A stretch of DNA of 6,074 bases, from assembly GCA_017883605.1 (NCBI GenBank), contig JADGNH010000118.1, positions 1 through 6,074 of the forward strand. Reading direction: 5' to 3'. Position numbers and translations under genes: made by a program. The notes below the pieces were generated by a model, which did no database searches, was not told the origin of the DNA, and saw only the letters and a program-made list of their open reading frames with translations. Origin of the DNA: Methanobacteriaceae archaeon. GTDB lineage: Archaea; Methanobacteriota; Methanobacteria; Methanobacteriales; Methanobacteriaceae. This document shows, one piece after another, positions 1-5,277 of this stretch; position 1 is the first letter of the stretch; every line of letters starts with the position of its first letter.

Positions 1-167
1 AATGTGGTAAAATAAAAGACTGTCCTGGTGAAGGACTGTGTATAAAACTTTGTGAACAGGGCGCTTTAGAAGAAGTTAACGGTGAAATCGTTTTACATCC
101 TGAAAAATGCGATGACTGTGACTTGTGCATACAGAACTGCCCCAATCAAGCAGTGAGCAAAGGATGA
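1..167 (+). CDS. C-terminal part of a ferredoxin-like iron-sulfur protein (5' truncated; possibly FwdH)
   Basis: The gene enters from the left edge, with its first complete codon at 3-5 and its stop TGA at 165-167, leaving 54 visible residues. These hold two cysteine groups. The first is irregular, C-x5-C-x5-C-x3-C (visible residues 1, 7, 13 and 17). The second is the classical 4Fe-4S motif CDDCDLCIQNCP near the end. Together they suggest a small two-cluster ferredoxin domain that moves electrons in the cytoplasm. The next gene, fwdF, starts 5 nt after the stop, and an alternative fwdF start would overlap it as ATGA, so the two are probably co-transcribed and translationally coupled. In Methanothermobacter the gene before fwdF in the fwd operon is fwdH, so FwdH is the natural guess. 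That rests on position and ferredoxin character, not on residues I recognise. It could also be another polyferredoxin's last domain. Confidence 0.8.
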   Translation, partial: CGKIKDCPGEGLCIKLCEQGALEEVNGEIVLHPEKCDDCDLCIQNCPNQAVSKG

Positions 168-168
168 T
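161..168 (+). promoter_or_regulatory. Ribosome binding site deciding the fwdF start
   Basis: AGGATGAT lies 4 nt before ATG 173 and resembles the archaeal anti-16S consensus (A)GGAGGTGAT with a gap. It overlaps the stop codon of the upstream ferredoxin gene, as expected for coupled translation. It supports 173 over 164, which would have almost no spacing. Confidence 0.5.
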
Positions 169-172
169 AAAA

Positions 173-1183
173 ATGGCTTCAGTAATCAGAGAAGGGAAGG
201 AGACTCGTTCTTTAACCCACGAAGATCAAAAATGTGTAGGATGCGGTATATGCGCAGATATATGTCCCACCAGTTCCATAAAATTGGGTCCGATTCTCCC
301 CATAGCAAGAGGACTCTTAAAAATGGATAAAATTAACATAAACAAAGAAAGCTGTTGTTTATGTGGATTGTGCGCATCTTCATGTCCCTTTGATGCCTTA
401 GAACTTGATGTTGAAGGGGTGAATATCAAAACCCGTCCAGAATATCCTAAGTGGACCCATGATGCTCAAATCAAGGAAGAAGACTGTATATATTGTGGTC
501 GCTGCGAAAAGGCCTGTCCTGCAGATGCCATATTTTTAAACAGAATTTTACCTAAAACAGCAGATTTGGTACGGGGAGAAACCGAGGTAGATGCAGAAAA
601 GTGTATTAAATGCGGAATGTGTGAAGAAATATGTCCCGCAGAGGCCATTGACATGGCCCGCAATGATATTAATTCCAGTAATCCAGAAGTTGCCAGTGTT
701 CCTGAAATAGATGAATCTAAGTGTATCTACTGCGGCATCTGTAAGCGAATTTGTCCAACGGACGCTATTAAAGTAGTTTGCACATCCTGTATGGAACGAG
801 AGGATATTGTTGAACCTGAAATTAAAGGTGATATCATTTTAGATAATGACCAGTGCATAAACTGTGGCTGGTGCCAGGAAATCTGTCCAGTGGATGCACC
901 CGTAGTTACCAAACCCTTTGAAGGCGAAATTATCTTCAAGGAGGATTTCACCTGCAAGGGAGAGAGTTGCCATTCCTGTGCTGATGTCTGTCCCTGCAAT
1001 GCCATAAGCATAGTAGAAGGCAAATCAGTTGTAAATCCACAATTCTGCACCCTCTGCGGAGCTTGTGCCAAGGCCTGTCCACAAAAAGGCATTATCCTAA
1101 AGAGGAATAAGATGAATTTAGAGAACATAAGATCCAAATCCTGGTCAAAACGTCTGAAAGGCCTGATGGAAGAAAATTCATGA
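173..1183 (+). CDS. fwdF: Polyferredoxin subunit FwdF of tungsten formylmethanofuran dehydrogenase
   Basis: This 336-residue cytoplasmic polyferredoxin has eight 4Fe-4S motifs, starting at about residues 21, 61, 105, 144, 184, 228, 261 and 292. Seven are the regular C-x2-C-x2-C-x3-C-P type. The seventh, at 261-274, has four residues between its first two cysteines. An extra cysteine pair (203, 206) follows motif five. Length, motif number and linkers such as EYPKWTH and VTKPFEGE fit FwdF as I remember it from Methanothermobacter. There FwdF forms the electron wire that feeds low-potential electrons to the FwdB/D active site for CO2 reduction to formylmethanofuran. The start is taken at ATG 173 because AGGATGAT (161-168) is well placed as a ribosome binding site. 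ATG 164 would overlap the upstream stop as ATGA, and ATG 125 would lie inside the upstream gene. Unusually, a terminator rather than fwdG follows, so a paralogue or a split operon is possible. Confidence 0.88.
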   Translation: MASVIREGKETRSLTHEDQKCVGCGICADICPTSSIKLGPILPIARGLLKMDKININKESCCLCGLCASSCPFDALELDVEGVNIKTRPEYPKWTHDAQIKEEDCIYCGRCEKACPADAIFLNRILPKTADLVRGETEVDAEKCIKCGMCEEICPAEAIDMARNDINSSNPEVASVPEIDESKCIYCGICKRICPTDAIKVVCTSCMEREDIVEPEIKGDIILDNDQCINCGWCQEICPVDAPVVTKPFEGEIIFKEDFTCKGESCHSCADVCPCNAISIVEGKSVVNPQFCTLCGACAKACPQKGIILKRNKMNLENIRSKSWSKRLKGLMEENS

Positions 1184-1201
1184 GAATTTCATTTTTATTT
1201 T

Positions 1202-1216
1202 GAACAAAATTTGTTC
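1202..1216. repeat. 15-bp palindrome just after fwdF
   Basis: GAACAAA-A-TTTGTTC is a perfect 7+7 inverted repeat with a single central base, 19 nt after the fwdF stop. It is a few bases before the terminator hairpin. It may be a second small hairpin in the transcript end or a protein-binding palindrome. No gene starts nearby, so an operator role is not favoured. Confidence 0.5.
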
Positions 1217-1220
1217 CAAA

Positions 1221-1259
1221 AGAGAAAATCCTCCTATTTTCTCTTTTTTTCTTTTTTTT
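1221..1259 (+). terminator. Hairpin plus T-tract terminator of the ferredoxin-fwdF unit
   Basis: AGAGAAAAT (1221-1229) and ATTTTCTCT (1236-1244) pair perfectly around the loop CCTCCT. A tract of 14 T broken by one C follows (1245-1259). Archaeal termination depends mainly on the T-tract, which is strong here. Placed 38 nt after the fwdF stop, it indicates that transcription of this unit ends here. Opposing transcripts from the importer could meet the same region, but the T-run on the minus side is only four bases. Confidence 0.85.
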
Positions 1260-1459
1260 AATACTTTAGTGACTTCATCTAAACTCATTTTAAAAAAAAA
1301 CCATATATAAGTATGTATTTTACATTTCGAGATACCCTGAAAAAGAGGATAATCATCATCTTGTTTACAGTATAAACCATTTCTTAGAGTTTAAAAATCT
1401 GAAAAAAGTTTTAAGAAATATTTCAAATTAAAAACCCTTTATTATCTTAAGGACACGCA
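1260..1459. other. AT-rich convergent intergenic spacer
   Basis: No open reading frame of note is present. A TATA-like box preceded by an A-tract (AAAACCATATATAAG, about 1297-1311) could drive a rightward transcript, but no gene lies ahead of it; its minus-strand reading is also TATA-like. The A-runs at 1402-1407 and 1430-1434 are T-runs on the minus strand and may end the importer transcript. I looked for a C/D-box RNA here: the minus strand has a box C-like ATGATGA near 1360 but no matching D box. Confidence 0.4.
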
Positions 1460-2239
1460 TTACTTTATTTTCAAGGGCACACATGCCCTCCTGTCGCCCA
1501 TATCCACGATTTTTACCTTGATACCATAGGTTCTCTCCATATTCTCCTCAGTTATAACTTCTTCCGGAGTTCCAACATCAATAAAGTTACCTTCCTTCAT
1601 TATGGCCACTTTATTTGCTGACATGAAGGCATGGTCCGGGAAGTGGGAAGACATTACTACAGAAAGACCATCTTTAGCTAATTTTTCTATAATATCAAGG
1701 GTGCGTATCTGGTTGCCGAAATCTAAGTGTGAAGTGGGTTCATCCAGAAGTAAAAAGCTGGGTTCCTGAGTCAGAACTCGTGCAATGAAAACCAGCTGTT
1801 GTTCACCTCCACTAATCTCGGTGTAGGGTTTATCCCGCATATGGTAAATATTAAGAGTTTTAAGAGATTCTTCCGCTATTTTAAAGTCTTTTTCTTGTGG
1901 AGACTCAAATAGATCAAGGTGAGGCGATCTTCCCATTAAAGCAACGTCCAGAACCGAGAAGGGAAAGGTTGAAGTATGTACCTGGGGAATATAGCCGATA
2001 TTTTTAGCTATTTCGGCATGAGATAAAGAATAAAGGTTTTCATTATTTAATAAGACTTTCCCAGAATTTAATTTCATAAGACCGTTTAAACATTTAATTA
2101 AAGTAGTTTTACCGGTTCCATTAGCCCCTAATATGCAAAAGACATCTCCTTTTTCCACTGAAAAGTTTATATCCTCAAATATATTGTAATTTTCAACAAA
2201 AGAAAATGATCCCTCTATCATCTCCATCATCTGGCTCAT
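1460..2239 (-). CDS. ATP-binding protein of a FecCD/BtuC-type ABC importer (FecE/BtuD family)
   Basis: This 259-residue cytoplasmic ATPase powers the importer encoded just upstream. All the motifs needed for ATP hydrolysis are visible: Walker A GANGTGKT (38-45), Q-loop glutamine in YIPQ (86), signature ISGGEQQ (142-148), Walker B FLLLDEP (162-168), D-loop SHLD (170-173) and H-loop histidine in SSHFPDH (199). The length is normal for the FecE/BtuD family. The first codon is taken as ATG 2239-2237, which overlaps the permease stop as ATGA. The AGAGGT ribosome binding site is 6 nt upstream of it, while it directly abuts the alternative ATG at 2245. Overlap with the permease indicates coupled translation. 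The sequence does not reveal the transported substrate. Gene names such as fecE or btuD would overstate what is known. Confidence 0.92.
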   Translation of the reverse strand: MSQMMEMIEGSFSFVENYNIFEDINFSVEKGDVFCILGANGTGKTTLIKCLNGLMKLNSGKVLLNNENLYSLSHAEIAKNIGYIPQVHTSTFPFSVLDVALMGRSPHLDLFESPQEKDFKIAEESLKTLNIYHMRDKPYTEISGGEQQLVFIARVLTQEPSFLLLDEPTSHLDFGNQIRTLDIIEKLAKDGLSVVMSSHFPDHAFMSANKVAIMKEGNFIDVGTPEEVITEENMERTYGIKVKIVDMGDRRACVPLKIK

Positions 2240-3273
2240 GCCCATACCTCTTTACTCTTTCTAAGCAGGTATAAAAAGAATGGGGCGCCTATAATTGCTG
2301 TTAATATCCCCAGAGGGATTTCAACCGTGGTCAATGTCCGGGAGATATCATCGATTATCAGGAGGAAAATGGCACCCACAATAATACTGGCCGGTAAAAG
2401 CACCTTATGATCCGGACCCACAATTATCCGGCAGACATGGGGTATCACCAATCCAACCCATCCAATAATACCACAGATACTGACAGAAGACGCAGTTAAG
2501 ACTGTGCAGCAAACGATGATGATTATCTGCAATCTTCTTGTATCTATTCCCAGTGTTTGGGCCTCTTCTTCCCCCATAGAAAGAACGTTTATTCTCCATC
2601 TTATCAACAAAAGAATTATCATTCCTATTATTATAGGTGGGGCTACAAAGAGCAGTTGTTGATTTGTAACTGCTGCTAGACTTCCCAAAAGCCAGAACAC
2701 AATGGTGGGCAGCTGCAAGAAGGGATCTGCCACATATTTAGAAAGGGCTATCAGCGCCCCAAAGAAGGACTCAATGGCTATCCCGCATAACACCAGGGTC
2801 AGCATAGAAGTACCTTTAAAGGTCCTGCTTATGATATAAGTTAAACTTACAGCTATTAAACCCCCTACAAATGCAAAACCCTGTATTATTAACGCGCCTG
2901 TCCCTAATAAAATGGCTAGTGATGCCCCAAATCCGGCGCCGGCGCTAACACCCAATTTATCCGGTGCCACCAGTGGATTTCTAAATAGTCCCTGGAAAGA
3001 TGCGCCTGCCACTGACAATGCCGCCCCCACCAGCATAGCGGCCATTATTCGGGGAAACCTGATTTGAAAAATCACAGTATCCAAGGTGGGGGGTATATTA
3101 ACGTTAATTGGAAATATTTTAGAGGAAAGAACCAAAAAAACATCCTGTGGAGATATAGGGTATCTCCCAATGAGGAAAGAGAAAAGAAACAGGAAAATCA
3201 GCGGAATAAGCAGCAAAACCATTATTGATACCCCGTGAGCTGCCATTCTATCTGTAATTTTCCATTTAATCAA
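2236..3273 (-). CDS. FecCD/BtuC-family ABC importer permease
   Basis: This 345-residue polytopic membrane protein forms the translocation channel as a homodimer in this family. Family hallmarks are RFPR (72-75), the block around QGLFRNPLVAPDKLG (94-108), the ATPase-coupling loop GEEEAQTLGID (234-244), GIIGWVGLVIPH (268-279), GPDH (286-289), the DD pair (308-309) and EIPLGILTAIIG (318-329). Hydrophobic stretches from residue 16 to the C terminus are consistent with about ten helices. Translation appears to begin at a TTG codon (3273-3271), which has AGAGGT 7 nt upstream. The first in-frame ATG, nine codons later, lacks such a site and would remove part of the N-terminal basic segment. The gene follows the binding-protein gene by about 120 nt without an obvious terminator and overlaps the ATPase gene by 4 nt, so all three probably form one operon. 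Confidence 0.92.
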   Translation of the reverse strand: MIKWKITDRMAAHGVSIMVLLLIPLIFLFLFSFLIGRYPISPQDVFLVLSSKIFPINVNIPPTLDTVIFQIRFPRIMAAMLVGAALSVAGASFQGLFRNPLVAPDKLGVSAGAGFGASLAILLGTGALIIQGFAFVGGLIAVSLTYIISRTFKGTSMLTLVLCGIAIESFFGALIALSKYVADPFLQLPTIVFWLLGSLAAVTNQQLLFVAPPIIIGMIILLLIRWRINVLSMGEEEAQTLGIDTRRLQIIIIVCCTVLTASSVSICGIIGWVGLVIPHVCRIIVGPDHKVLLPASIIVGAIFLLIIDDISRTLTTVEIPLGILTAIIGAPFFLYLLRKSKEVWA

Positions 3274-3280
3274 ATAAATA

Positions 3281-3286
3281 ACCTCT
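3281..3286 (-). promoter_or_regulatory. Ribosome binding site supporting a TTG start for the permease
   Basis: On the minus strand AGAGGT lies 7 nt before TTG 3273-3271. Nothing comparable precedes the ATG at 3246-3244. The spacing makes the TTG initiation codon the better choice. Confidence 0.6.
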
Positions 3287-3358
3287 TAAAAAACATTTGT
3301 GTTTAGAACTGTATTAGAAATTCTTTCAGTGTTAGAATTTAATACCCTTTTAAGAGTA

Positions 3359-3410
3359 TAGAATTCCTTTAATATTCTTTTAATATTCCTTTAATTTTAG
3401 AATTCTTTTA
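3359..3410. repeat. Direct repeat with 39-bp spacing enclosing three 11-bp units, at the end of the binding-protein gene
   Basis: TAGAATTCCTTTA (3359-3371) recurs as TAGAATTCTTTTA (3398-3410), exactly 39 bp later. The second copy contains the stop codon and last codons (Glu-Phe-stop) of the binding-protein gene. Between them lie three near-identical 11-mers: CCTTTAATATT (3366-3376), CTTTTAATATT (3377-3387) and CCTTTAATTTT (3388-3398). The rest of the 3274-3396 spacer holds further TTAGAA words at 3303, 3314 and 3332. This looks like local duplication of the gene end. A regulatory role is not evident. Confidence 0.65.
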
Positions 3411-4476
3411 TTCCTGAAGATGTCAGTAAATCAGAAACTTCTTTATCTGTTAGATTGTAGTGGTAGAAGTTTGAATAGAATTCTTTGGTAAGATTTTTAA
3501 GGTCCATGTCCTTGAATCTATCCGGATATAACACTTTAGCAGTCCAAGGTACGCCTATAATGCTGTTAGCCCCAGGTGGACCTTCAAACCAGTTGAATGG
3601 ATAATTAGGTACCAGATACACCTCTTTATTTTTTACAGCGTTCAAATTTTGCCATACCGGGTCTGAATATACTTTCTGGTAGAACTGCGGATCTTTTACA
3701 ATTATAATATCAGGATTCCATTCCAGAATCTGTTCCATGGAAACCTGGGCACTGCCCTTGGTAAGGGGAACCTCGGCCACATTCACCCCCCCGCACATTT
3801 CTATAAGTTGGGTATGGCTGGAACCCGCTGGTCCCGTTTGTAGACCGGTGGGATCTCGGGCATAATAGACCTTCTTTTTTTCACCTTCAGGAATTTGGGC
3901 CACGGTGCTGTTAACCTGTTTTGTTTGGTTGTTGTAAAAAGCTATTAGTTTATTTGCATTTCCCTGTTCACCCAGCAAATCCCCTAAGAATTTAATGGAC
4001 GGAACGATGTTGGTAATATTGTTATCACCCTCCACATCTACCACCGGAACTTTGCCAAATTTTTGCTGTATATCGTTTACAGAGCCATCTGATACTGCAT
4101 GACCGGTCAATACCAAATCAGGGTTCAGTGTCAGGAATGTTTCATAGTTAGCGTCTTCTTTACCTCCCCCCACAACAGGTAGCTCTCTGTATTTCGCTGG
4201 TATGTACTGTTTTTGTCCCTCTGTTAAGTTGGAGTTCCACGCTATCAATTTGTCTGGTGCGAGCATGTATATGGGCAAAGTGACCGAGAAGGTAATGGAA
4301 ACAACCCGATTAACCTGGGCAGGTACTGCAACACTTCTGCCGGACATGTCTGTGATCTGAGTTTTTGGAGTGAAATCAGAACGATTATTGTTTAAATATA
4401 CTCCAACCACGCCTAAAATAGCTATAATTGTGATTACCAAGAGTAAAATAGTTTTTTTCTTTTGATTCATTCCCAT
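3397..4476 (-). CDS. Membrane-anchored substrate-binding protein of a FecB/BtuF-type ABC importer
   Basis: This 359-residue extracytoplasmic protein should capture the ligand and deliver it to the permease. The N terminus has basic KKK (6-8), then a hydrophobic helix (about 9-28), then a polar Asn-rich stretch. No lipobox cysteine is visible, so an uncleaved anchor or a plain signal peptide is likely. The mature part begins with the family-typical TDMSGRSVAVP (42-52) and RVVS (57-60). LNPDLVL in the N-lobe, WNPDIIIV in the C-lobe and the WFEGPPGANSIIGVPW segment also fit the periplasmic-binding-protein-2 (FecB/BtuF) fold. ATG 4476 is chosen because GAGG sits 5 nt before it. ATG 4470 and a TTG at 4497 are alternatives. 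It is the first gene of the importer operon. Candidate ligands are ferric chelates, corrinoids or oxyanions such as molybdate/tungstate, and I cannot distinguish them. Confidence 0.88.
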   Translation of the reverse strand: MGMNQKKKTILLLVITIIAILGVVGVYLNNNRSDFTPKTQITDMSGRSVAVPAQVNRVVSITFSVTLPIYMLAPDKLIAWNSNLTEGQKQYIPAKYRELPVVGGGKEDANYETFLTLNPDLVLTGHAVSDGSVNDIQQKFGKVPVVDVEGDNNITNIVPSIKFLGDLLGEQGNANKLIAFYNNQTKQVNSTVAQIPEGEKKKVYYARDPTGLQTGPAGSSHTQLIEMCGGVNVAEVPLTKGSAQVSMEQILEWNPDIIIVKDPQFYQKVYSDPVWQNLNAVKNKEVYLVPNYPFNWFEGPPGANSIIGVPWTAKVLYPDRFKDMDLKNLTKEFYSNFYHYNLTDKEVSDLLTSSGIKEF

Positions 4477-4479
4477 CCG

Positions 4480-4485
4480 CCCCTC
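4480..4485 (-). promoter_or_regulatory. Ribosome binding site of the binding-protein gene
   Basis: Minus-strand GAGGGG, with its GAGG core ending 5 nt before ATG 4476-4474, favours that start over ATG 4470 (11 nt from the core) and over the more distal TTG at 4497. Confidence 0.5.
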
Positions 4486-4548
4486 ATTATAGATCAACTC
4501 ATCTCAATGATATTATTCACTTATATGACCTGGCCTAATAAACATATT

Positions 4549-4556
4549 GATATAAA
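4549..4556 (-). promoter_or_regulatory. Candidate TATA box for the importer operon
   Basis: The minus strand reads AAAATTTTTTATATC here, a TATA-like element after an A/T-rich stretch. Transcription starting about 25 nt downstream, near 4527, would give a leader of roughly 50 nt. A weaker alternative is CATATAAG around 4520. The assignment is from base composition and spacing only. Confidence 0.35.
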
Positions 4557-4653
4557 AAATTTTGTCCACATTTGATTATAAGAAATTTCAATATATTTAT
4601 ATGGTGCATGATCGATAGGGATATATAAGCATATCTTGAAAGCTAATATTTAG

Positions 4654-4662
4654 TTTATATAA
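4654..4662 (+). promoter_or_regulatory. Candidate TATA box for the surface-protein gene
   Basis: TTTATATAA fits an archaeal TATA box. A start about 25 nt on would place the transcript 5' end near 4683, with a leader of about 80 nt containing the direct repeat at 4709-4745. A similar box, GATATATAAG, occurs at about 4619-4628, so several promoters are possible in this divergent region. Confidence 0.35.
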
Positions 4663-4708
4663 TAGAGTTTATATCACTACATATTCGAGCTATTAGCCCA
4701 TTTTGCGA

Positions 4709-4745
4709 TTATATAGACTAAAATAAGGTTATATGGACTAAAATA
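4709..4745 (+). repeat. Tandem 17-bp direct repeat with 20-bp period upstream of the surface-protein gene
   Basis: TTATATAGACTAAAATA (4709-4725) and TTATATGGACTAAAATA (4729-4745) differ at one base and are offset by exactly 20 bp, about two helical turns. The second copy ends 9 nt before the ribosome binding site of the 4766 gene. Paired sites on one face of the helix would suit a dimeric regulator. Alternatively, each copy includes a TATA-like TTATATRG and may be a duplicated core promoter. Confidence 0.75.
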
Positions 4746-4754
4746 TAATAAATC

Positions 4755-4759
4755 GGAGG
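4755..4759 (+). promoter_or_regulatory. Strong ribosome binding site of the surface-protein gene
   Basis: GGAGG lies 6 nt before ATG 4766. It is one of the best SD matches in the window and fixes the start. Confidence 0.75.
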
Positions 4760-4765
4760 CATTAT

Positions 4766-5104
4766 ATGAAGATTACGAGTATGGTTTTGATATTAATGAC
4801 TTTAATTTTTTTAGTCGCCCCCATCTATGCTTATGCTCCGGGAGGTCCTGGAACTGGAGGTGGACAGGGAATTGGAGGTGGAACTGGAGGTGGAACTGGA
4901 AACGGAAGTGGAGGCCAATCAAATCAAACCAACACTTCAGCTAACACCACCACTCCCAACGCCACGACCACCGCAAATAATACCAACGCTACCAATGGCA
5001 CCGGTTCCAACAACAACAGTAGTGGATACCTCTGGCCGATTATTGCTATTATCGTCATAATAATCGTTGCTGTAGCCGCTTGGTACTTCTTAATAAGGAA
5101 ATAA
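4766..5104 (+). CDS. Small secreted, membrane-anchored, sequon-rich protein of unknown function
   Basis: This 112-residue protein has a clear surface layout. Residues 1-24 look like a signal peptide, with a hydrophobic core and a possible cleavage site after AYA. Residues 25-50 are almost all Gly with Pro, Thr and Gln. Residues 51-87 are rich in Asn, Thr and Ser. Residues 88-110 form a membrane helix, followed by a short basic tail, RK. Ten N-x-S/T sequons occur at Asn 46, 53, 56, 60, 65, 71, 74, 77, 83 and 84, so dense N-glycosylation outside the cell is likely if the protein is exported. I recognise no enzymatic or binding domain. It could be a cell-wall spacer, a glycosylated surface stub or a low-complexity lineage-specific protein. 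It stands alone on its strand, divergent from the importer, with its own ribosome binding site and terminator. The signal peptide, hydrophobic anchor and strong ribosome binding site argue for a real gene. Confidence 0.82.
   Translation: MKITSMVLILMTLIFLVAPIYAYAPGGPGTGGGQGIGGGTGGGTGNGSGGQSNQTNTSANTTTPNATTTANNTNATNGTGSNNNSSGYLWPIIAIIVIIIVAVAAWYFLIRK
4856..4897 (+). repeat. In-frame 12-bp repeats encoding the Gly-rich segment
   Basis: GGAGGTGGAACT occurs at 4874-4885 and again at 4886-4897, and the variant GGAGGTGGACAG is at 4856-4867. Each unit encodes Gly-Gly-Gly-Thr or Gly-Gly-Gly-Gln. Units of 12 bp keep the frame, so copy-number change would lengthen or shorten the linker without frameshift. 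GGAGGTG is also a near-perfect SD sequence repeated inside the coding region. Confidence 0.8.
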
Positions 5105-5170
5105 AGTTTTAGTTCATAATAAAGGAAATAAAGTGTTATTTCCTAATAAGACCTAATAAAGGAAATAAAA
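5091..5170 (+). repeat. Three direct copies and one inverted copy of TAATAAAGGAAATAAA after the surface-protein gene
   Basis: Copy 1 (5091-5106, one A shorter) includes the last codons and stop of the gene. Copies 2 and 3 are at 5117-5133 and 5154-5170. An inverted partial copy, TTATTTCCT (5136-5144), pairs with AGGAAATAA (5123-5131) of copy 2 around the loop AGTG, giving a perfect 9-bp hairpin. Confidence 0.75.
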
Positions 5171-5209
5171 AAAAAGTAAAACAACTTTTTTTTCCTTTTT
5201 ATTATTATT
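5154..5209 (+). terminator. Terminator of the surface-protein gene
   Basis: An A-tract ending in GT (5168-5177) pairs with AC plus eight T (5184-5193), and further TAATAAAGG/CC-TTTTTATTA pairing is possible with a bulge. The rightward strand then carries a T-rich run to about 5209. This separates the surface-protein gene from the TiaS-like gene on the same strand. Confidence 0.7.
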
Positions 5210-5277
5210 TAAAATTTAAAATAATTAGAAACAATTTAAGGATAATTAATATTCCAATTAATAAAATGGATGGTAAT

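Noticed and set aside
226..1137. Three minus-strand reading frames (226-429, 466-663, 727-1137) opposite fwdF
   Set aside because: Their repeated Gly-His/Gln patterns are the mirror of the ferredoxin cysteine motifs. They lack ribosome binding sites and known domains, and the plus-strand FwdF is unambiguous.
1321..1370. Possible C/D-box small RNA on the minus strand (ATGATGA near 1360)
   Set aside because: No correctly placed CTGA D or D' box is present on that strand, so the box C match is likely chance.
2405..2599. Plus-strand 64-codon frame within the permease gene
   Set aside because: It is antisense to conserved FecCD motifs and has no recognisable domain or start signal.
3274..3396. 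CRISPR-like array suggested by repeated TTAGAA and AT-rich units
   Set aside because: The repeats are 6-13 bp with no regular spacer length and no unique spacers, so they are simple AT-rich duplications.
4498..4765. Riboswitch (cobalamin or Mo/W type) in the divergent region
   Set aside because: No conserved riboswitch core is recognisable. The leader for the importer would be only about 50 nt and the region is very AT-rich.
4827..5060. Overlapping plus-strand frame of 77 codons with a Glu-Leu-Val repeat and a Pro-rich tail
   Set aside because: The pattern is produced by the 12-bp repeats read out of frame. It lacks a suitable ribosome binding site, while the 112-residue frame has a signal peptide, an anchor and a strong site.
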